A stretch of 64,000 nucleotides of DNA from Phytopythium helicoides (lineage: Eukaryota > Oomycota > Peronosporomycetes > Pythiales > Pythiaceae). The stretch lies in contig JANFNE010000022.1 of assembly GCA_024867545.1 (NCBI GenBank), positions 558,001 to 622,000 of the forward strand, in the 5' to 3' direction. Under the pieces are notes generated by a model, which ran no database searches, was not told the DNA's origin, and was given only the letters and a program-made list of their open reading frames with translations. The first letter of the stretch is position 1, and each line of letters begins with the position of its first letter. Below are positions 57,642-64,000 of the stretch, one piece after another. The position numbers were made by a program, and so were the translations under genes.

Positions 57642-58675
57642 TCACGCGTCGGGGCCCGAGATGACCTTGAGGCTGTCCTGCAGCTTGGCCGTGTAGCGGT
57701 TCAACGCCTCGATGATCTCGTCATCCTCGCGCTCTCGAGCCTGTGAGTACCGTGATCAAATGAGTACCCATACTGCTTTTGCTTACTGCGATACCGAGCT
57801 CGCACCTGTGCCTCTGCAGACGAGCGCATTCTGAATCTTGGCGACCTCCTCTTGGCGAAAGCGGCAAATCGTTCGTCTCCACGCCGCCGGGTCGTTGTAT
57901 ATGCGTCGAGTGCATTCTTGAGCTCGGCGTACTTGCGCTCACGGTCGTTCTGCGATAACGAAGCTGTGTCAACTGCACATTTCAGGATTCTCATTTTTAG
58001 CTACCAAACGCACTCGTTCACGTTCGAATGCCTCGGTCGTTGCATGCTCATGTGCACTCAAGCGGCTCAGCAGTGCTGCTTCTTGGTCTGCACGCCGTCT
58101 CCTCTCAGCATCAAACGCATCCATGAAAGCCACCAGCTTTTGCGTCAGCTCATTCGTTTTGTTCTCAATCATGAGCGGGATATTGCGCTTCTCGTCTGCC
58201 ACAAGCGTTTCCAGATTTGATATCTCTTGCGCAAGTTGGTCTAGCCGTGTGAAGACCTGCTTGGCGCGGTCGCCGAGCATCGTCTCGAAATTTGCAGTCA
58301 TCTGTGCCACCTGCTCGTCGCAGTAGTTTTGGAGCGATTTGTTCATCTCGATGCGCTTCTTGATCTCGGCCTCGAGCTTGGCTTCCAGTCGACTCATCTC
58401 TTGCTTCATTTCGGCCAAGCGGAACTCATCTTTCTCGCGGCGTTGCTGATCAGACACACGGATGTTAGCTAAGCTGCGGGGCTATCACGAAGCGCAGGCG
58501 GCAGCTGGCAACGTGCTCGGGTGCCAATCCGCATCACGTCGTCAAACGTCGCAAAGTCTGTCATGAGTTTCTCGAGCTTCTGCTTTGTGGCGGTTGCACT
58601 CATCTCGACATCGTCTGGCCCAGGACCGCTTGGACGGCTGGGTTCGCTCTCTGTAGCATCTGTCCCTGGGTCCAT
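57642..58675 (-). CDS. SF-assemblin/beta-giardin family protein
   Basis: The SF-assemblin coiled coil is clear: REKDEFRLAEMKQEMSRLEA followed by KLEAEIKKRIEMNKSLQNYC, then QVFTRLDQLAQEISNLETLV and FDAERRRRADQEAALL. An exon from about 57957 reads NDRERKYAELKNALDAYTTT, and the last exon EREDDEIIEALNRYTAKLQD ends at TGA 57642-57644. SF-assemblin forms striated rootlet fibres at flagellar basal bodies. Introns at about 58010-57959 and 57800-57737 fit. Between 57818 and 57856 the frame reads AKRRSPRFRMRSS, but the shifted frame gives EEVAKIQNALV, the expected family sequence, so one base is lost and one gained here. The start (ATG 58675, MDPGTDATESEP) and the join near 58510-58455 are provisional. 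Confidence 0.88.
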
Positions 58676-58781
58676 GCTAGTCTCGCTTGTTCGCTTACCC
58701 TCAGCGCTCAAAAAGTCTGCTGGCGTCTCTTCACATCAACAAAAAACAATGGCGTCTGTTCATTTATCTTTATCGAAATCA

Positions 58782-61700
58782 CTATCCCTCGCACTGAAGA
58801 ATGTCTGGGGACTCGGTGTCAACGATGCGCAGACTGCGAAGGAATGCCGGGTACGACACATACATCTCGCTGGACTCTGTTGGCTCGCCCGAGGACGACA
58901 CCTTGCGAATCATGTGACGCCGAGCAAAAGCGTCAGCGAGTTGCTCAAGCTGGGATAGCTGAAGTGGCGAACCACGTTCTTCGTTGATCGCTTTCATGGC
59001 AGCAACGAATTTTGCCTTGGACACGTAGCCTGTGCGTTTCCGATCCAACATGCGGAACACATACTTGATGTATAATCGCTGTTCGTGAAGAGACTGCTTC
59101 AGGCTATCGATCATCGTGTCCACCCACGGCTGCGGCTTGGTAAAGTTCTGGCCACCACGGACACTCTCATCTTCGTCTAACGTCATTTCACCAGCAAGAC
59201 CAGCAAGGTTTGTACTCGATGCGTTCAAACTGGTGAGCCACAGACGGCGCTGGAACGTACTATCAGGAGAGAAAACGTCTTCAAACACCGTCCAGTTCAG
59301 CCCGTGCGACTCCCATTGCTTCCGCTGGTTGACTCCGTAGTACGTGATGAGAATGGAATCAAACAAGAGCTTGGCATCTTCTTCGTCAAGAGCAGGCACG
59401 ACTTCGAGAACTTGCGAGGCCTGCAGGATGTCGTTCTGGGTGAGGCGCTCTTGACCTTCCGTGTCAAAGGCGCTGAACGCTTCCTTGAGCGACTGGAACT
59501 TGTCGGAGCGCGTCAAAAACGATCCGAAACGGTGGAGTAGGTTGATGGCCTTTGCATCGTCCACTTCAAATAGGTCCTGAAGATAGTCGGATCGACTAAA
59601 CTCCGAAAAGAACGAACAGAATTCGTTGTAGTCAACAAGTCCGTCGTGATTTTGGTCCATGTGCTGCATGAGGTCAAAAATCTGCTGTTCCGAGAGAGTC
59701 TCGCCCAGGCCCAGCTTCCCTGAATTGTGTTGCGAAACACTTCGTACGTCACAAGTCCATGGTGGAGATAGTTTTCGTTGCTACGTTGACTTGCAATACC
59801 GCCACTGTAAGCAGCCTTCTCGTTCACTGTCGCAAGCGGAGTCTTCTTTACGATTGCATTGGCTTGGAAAAGGTCAAAAGCGAGGTGTAACTTTTCTTGA
59901 AGATCCATCTTGTCCACATCTAGCTCGGATGGCCGCGGGAGAGCTTGGCAAAACCCCATCCAGACCTTCCGGATAAGATTTCTCCGCCATTCGATGTTGC
60001 CACCATCGAGCTCCACCGTGTACCGGTTGAGGAAGTTCTGGTAGTCAACGCCACCGACGGCATCTGTCTCCATGGTTGCAAGCTGGTGAAAGTATGACAA
60101 GAACTTGACCTCAATCCCGAGAACCTTCTGAAGCGTATCCCTCCACTGTAACTTTGTAACCCGACCAGTTCCAGCCGTGTCCAACTGATTGAAAGCCATC
60201 AGCAGCGAGTTCTTCTTCTCGCAAATAAGCTCAACCAACGACATGACTGTGCGGCGCTCGAGACGCTGGGCCTTCTTCCGCCATTCGTTCCTCCCAGCAT
60301 CCTGAAGCCTCTGTAGTGGCTGAGAGTAGTACTGCACAACATGCGGCTTCAACTCCTGGTTCTCCATGAGTTGTAGCTGGACATATGCCCCCTTGTTCGT
60401 TTGCGACCCGCAATAGCTTGAAGCAGAAAACACCGTCAGCAGCAAACCGTCGTGCACGATATCAAACCCTTCCTCTCTGCACTCGTGCGACCGGATAATC
60501 AAGCTAATACCATTCGTGGCACAGAATGCGCGAGTGATATCGGGGCCAAATTCTACACCAGCACCTCTACTTGACGCCTTCCAGCCTTCTTCGTCGCGAG
60601 GGTCGCTCCAGAGTAGATGAGTAAACAACTCGTCTTCCCGGCTTGTACCTTGCGTTGGAATCTCTCGGCGGTGGTTAAGGCGAAGCAGCTCGTTGATGGT
60701 CACATTTTCGTGGTTACTCAGCCCTCCATGCACAACGAAGACGTTGTTGTTCACCAGTGAGAATAATGGGAAGAGTCCAAACACATTCTCAAACATTTGA
60801 AACAGCTTCATGGGCGAATACTTGGCCGAAGTGCTGAGACCATCCCACCCTGCTACTTCGTCGTGCTCAGTGCTGTACTTGGTGTAGACTTCGTCTTCGA
60901 ACCCGAACACTTCGTTAATTAGACGCTCTTCGTGATTTCCTCGGTTGAGGAAAACGTATTCTGGATAAAGTAACTTGAATGTCAGAAGTAAGAGCATGAC
61001 TTCGATGCCGTGAGACCCACGATCAACAAAGTCACCGTTGAATAGATACCAGGTTTTTGCGCTTGGTACACCGTTCTTGTCTAGGATCGTCAGCAAATCC
61101 TCCAGCTGTCCATGAATGTCGCCGACGACAATTAGCTGCACTCCAACTGGGATGTTGATATCGTTCATTGGGGACGTATGGACATCCGTGAAAAGCTTTT
61201 CTGCTTCATCCAGAATCTGGCGCACATACACCCTGTGAAGTAGAATTCCGTTCCGGAACTGATCGATCAACTTCATCACTGTGTCTAACCGCAGCGGGAA
61301 CACTACGTGTACGCCACGATAATGTGATAGCGAAGTTCGCACGCGCTCCTGTTCTGTTTTGTTGTCTGTCGGGATGAACATTGTCTCCATCGAGCCCAGA
61401 TTTGGCACCATGGAGTGGAGCTCCGTGATACTCGTCGACTTGTTGAGAATCCGCACCATCTGTACAGTTTTCTGCTCTTGGACAGTCTCGAGCAGGTTCC
61501 AGGTGCTAAAGTTGAGCTGCGTGCGGAAGACTGAATGCGCAAGATGCTGACGAATTGCACTCTTGATCCGATTTGCTGATAGCACTGCGTCCGAGTATAG
61601 CTCGACGTGTTCGAGTGAGAAGCGTCGTAACTCGTTGTTCTTCTTCTCGAGCTCTACATTGACGTAGGCATGCCCGTTTTCAGAGTCGTCAGCAGCGTCA

Positions 61701-62518
61701 ACTTGCACAACGCGTCCAGCGAGCATGCCGTAGACCAGCACGCGGGTGCCAATTTTCAGCGACGACCGCTGGATGCGAATCGGAGAGCAGTCACGACAGA
61801 TGCGAACCTCCTCGTAGTATCCCTGCATTGGTAATCGCGGGACGAAGACTGAGCAGTCGTCGCACATGCAGGTGCCACATTTACTGTGCGCAATAACACG
61901 AAATACTGCGTGAGTACATGCTCTCCCGCACATGCGGATGGACGAATGCACTTACCGGCAGTGATGCGGGCGGATGAAGAAGCCAAAGTCCCGCTTGCAC
62001 ACCATGCACTTGGGCGTGTTCTGCATCCAGATGGGCCGCAGCGCGAGTCGGAAGGCGCGCTCCCACTTGACAAAGATGGCGTCCTTGGCAGCGCGCAGCT
62101 TCCAACACATGAGCTGACCCGTGGGCGAGTACCCCGTGAGCTGCATCTCGAGCCGCTTGCGGTTGAACACGAACCCGCGCTTGATGAGGTCGGCGTCGTA
62201 CTCGTCCTCGGTCTTGGCGACGTCCTTGGTATTGCCCGACGCGTTGAGCATCATGACACCGCGCAGGTGCTTGGACGTGAGCGTGAGGTGCACACGGCGT
62301 TTCTGCTCGCCCGGCACCTCGGCGGGCATGGGCAGCTCGTAGTAGCAGAAGCGGCCGTTGCGGAAGAGCAGGAAGTAGCGGTAGTGCGCGTAGTCGCCCA
62401 GCTTGATGAGCGCGCCTTCCATGAGCTTGTGGTCCTCGTAGTAGTTGTTCACGGGCTCCTCCTCGGGCGCGATCCACTGCCCGAGCCACGCGCGCGACGC
62501 GAAGCCCTCGGTCTCCAT
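58782..62518 (-). CDS. PH-FYVE-PPP phosphatase-EF-hand fusion protein
   Basis: From ATG 62518: a PH-like domain (LMEGALIKLGDYAHYRYFLL ... WERAFRLALRP), then a FYVE finger (CMVCKRDFGFFIRPHHCR, joined through an intron 61955-61884 to KCGTCMCDDCS and RICRDC) that should bind phosphatidylinositol 3-phosphate on endosomes. Next comes a Ser/Thr phosphatase of the PPP class with all metal-site motifs: VVGDIHGQLEDLL, FNGDFVDRGSHG, FLNRGNHEERL, VVHGGLSNH. EF-hand-like segments follow (FNQLDTAGTGRVTKLQW; MDQNHDGLVDYNEF; FDTEGQERLTQND; MLDRKRTGYVSKAKF). At 59711-59722 one G seems missing: NTIQG continues as KLGLGETLSEQQIFDLMQHM in a new frame, to TAG 58782-58784. The reading frame is also open upstream of 62518 (FTAKAIEKGQSLRTLAPRR), so the true N-terminus may be longer, perhaps from ATG 62724. 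Confidence 0.88.
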
Positions 62519-62876
62519 GGGCGCTGCCAGCTCTCGGTCGCCAGGGAAGAAGCCGAGCGTCGCCGAGCGTCGAGGAGCAAGTGTGCGCAGCGACTGGCCT
62601 TTCTCGATAGCCTTGGCGGTAAAACTGCGGAAAATTGAGAGCAACGAGTGATTAGAGAGAACTGTATACCATACAAACGCCAAGTGAAATTGGCGCGTGC
62701 CACAGAGACAACCTTGCAATCCATTTTTGCAGGTTTTTTGATCTTGTTTAATCTAATTTTGAATAGTGGTGTAATAGAGGGTATTCAATTAGACAGTGGT
62801 TGAAGTTTTGCATTATGCAACCCCATGCTTGTCACTTGGGGAACAGACACTTCAACTGCAAGTGGCTGCCAACAGC
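62519..62876. other. Divergent intergenic region / possible N-terminal exon
   Basis: Holds the open extension of the phosphatase gene to about 62630 and a possible first exon at 62724-62713 (MDCK), followed by AT-rich DNA that must contain promoters of both this gene and the 62877 gene. Confidence 0.4.
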
Positions 62877-64000
62877 ATGGCGATCGGATCATGGCGGCTG
62901 CGCGTCGCGCTAGATGAGCGACACGGCGAGCGGCTGAACGAGGCGGCGGGCGCGATGTTTGCGCAGCTGGCGGCGCTGGTCCGCGACCCGATGGAGGCGC
63001 AGAGCCACCGGAGATGCTGCGTCATGCTCAGTGTGCCCAACGGGGAGCCGCACAACGCTATCGACCGGTTGTCGCTGCTCTTCCTCGGCAATGTGAGATG
63101 TTTGCGCGACCGCTGCGTCCGGATGAGCGATCGCTAACTGTCCTCTTTGACGCCGGTTTTAACGTCCATCCAGTGCCTGCTGAACGGCGTGCTGGAGCTC
63201 CCGCAGTCCGAGAAGCAGCTTTTCGTGGTTGCTCCGCAGCAAGTTTCAGCGCACTTTTTCGCCAAAAAGCTAGAGGGACTTGCAGGCTCGATAGGGATTT
63301 CGGTCTCCACGCGCGTTGATGAGTTCACAGAGCTCTCACAGTTCGGTATGGCGCAGCTGGTTGGCATGGAGATGTTGCGCTGACGCGAAATGCTCCAGTC
63401 ACGGACTTGCTGGCGAGAACGCTGCTGCTCCACGTGCTCAAAACCCGCGGGTGCCTCTATATTGCTTTCATATCGGTCTCCGCTGTATCTCACGGCACCA
63501 TTGATTCTTCGAAGTTGCATCCTTATTGGAAGAAAGCCCAACCCGAGGGTTCTGCTCACAAGCGACTTGACATCGGGAGAAAAATTGGCAGCCACCATCA
63601 AGAATCTGGTCATCTTAAGTGGTTCTGCTGGCCGAGTCTTCGTTGAATTCGTACGCGTCCAGATGCCTGCTATAATGATGTTGTGCTGTCTCATGCAGCG
63701 TGCATTACGTAGGACTGTATCCCGGCCATCATGACCTTGCAGGCCGTGGCCGATGCTGACAATATCGATGAGCTCAAGAAGAGAAGACTGCTCGTTCTTC
63801 CGCGTTTAGGTTCAGGCTGGTTGGTTTCTTGTCACAAGTAAGTTCGGCTTGTTTCTAAATGTCTCCTGATGTTCTAACGTGTACAAATTCTCGCCTGGTG
63901 CTTTTCCACAGAGATCCTCCTGGGCAGTCGCCTCTGCAAGTGTATACAATGATGCGTCGTCTGGCATGTCATTCTCACACGTCTATCACTTCTTGTAGGT
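62877..64000 (+). CDS. 5' part of an unidentified multi-exon gene
   Basis: ATG 62877 (MAIGSWRLRVALDERHGERL) opens a GC-rich first exon ending at AAT 63090 with a GTGAGA donor. Exon 2 (from about 63172) reads CLLNGVLELPQSEKQLFVVA and FFAKKLEGLAGSIGISVSTR. Later pieces in open frames read TDLLARTLLLHVLKTRGCLY and DELKKRRLLVLPRLGSGWLV, the latter ending at a CACAAG|GTAAG-like donor at about 63840. The remainder lies beyond the window. I do not recognise the family and exon joins after 63380 are not certain. Confidence 0.5.

Noticed and set aside
1..64000. tRNA, rRNA, CRISPR, origins or viral genes
   Set aside because: None could be recognised by eye on either strand; the gene style is eukaryotic nuclear, so CRISPR and operons are not expected.

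Overview
The window is nuclear DNA of an oomycete (a zoospore-forming stramenopile, probably Peronosporales/Pythiales). The evidence is a compact layout of about 20 intact-looking protein genes on both strands, short introns (about 35-90 nt, GTRNGN...CTAAC/CTGAC...YAG), GC-rich coding DNA, and typical families: ankyrin repeats with GHL-VVKWLHENR-type units, an oomycete-style RWP-RK factor, a membrane PLD, and FYVE and cyclic-nucleotide-binding fusions. Several genes point to flagellated cells: DNAAF3, SF-assemblin, a probable outer-dynein-arm docking coiled coil and a nephrocystin-3-like NTPase. I saw no rRNA, tRNA or CRISPR array.

Layout. 1-5.3 kb: end of an unidentified gene, a coiled-coil (ODAD3-like) gene and a STAND/NACHT NTPase, the last two on the minus strand. 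5.5-7.1 kb: a 989-bp repeat followed by a decayed ankyrin gene. 7.4-13.5 kb: a PPPDE/DeSI-like isopeptidase, a triple cyclic-nucleotide-binding protein and, divergent from it, a putative zinc-binding protein. 13.7-18.3 kb: a HECT E3 ligase. 19.2-20.4 kb: another decayed ankyrin gene. 20.7-24.4 kb: a class II HMG-CoA reductase with a large extra C-terminal region, convergent with an AcpS-type phosphopantetheinyl transferase. 24.7-26.7 kb: transposase-like debris and gene-free DNA. 26.7-30.0 kb: an acidic secreted/membrane protein and a conserved unknown. 30.1-35.4 kb: second copy of the repeat, a third decayed ankyrin gene and a long ankyrin gene with a His/Asp tract. 36.3-49.3 kb: an LRR-like protein, the NSUN5/RCM1 rRNA methyltransferase, a secreted LRR protein, the HIRA histone chaperone, a CRIB-RhoGAP and an RWP-RK factor. 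50.1-57.0 kb: a GH18 chitobiase, DNAAF3 and a NIPA-like/phospholipase D fusion. 57.6-64.0 kb: SF-assemblin, a PH-FYVE-PPP phosphatase-EF-hand fusion and the start of an unidentified gene.

A theme across the window is that otherwise well-conserved genes carry isolated one-base frame breaks, several of them in homopolymers or purine repeats (HECT, RhoGAP, PLD, PPP phosphatase, SF-assemblin, ankyrin, AcpS). Uncorrected assembly indels are the simplest explanation, so those genes are annotated as single loci with the breaks noted. The three decayed ankyrin copies have many more lesions, including in-frame stops, and are called pseudogenes. Genes without a noted break were checked where possible by joining exons so that phases agree: the NTPase, DeSI, zinc-binding, HMG-CoA reductase and 28.1-kb genes resolve to complete frames of 862, 243, 366, 1016 and 612 residues.
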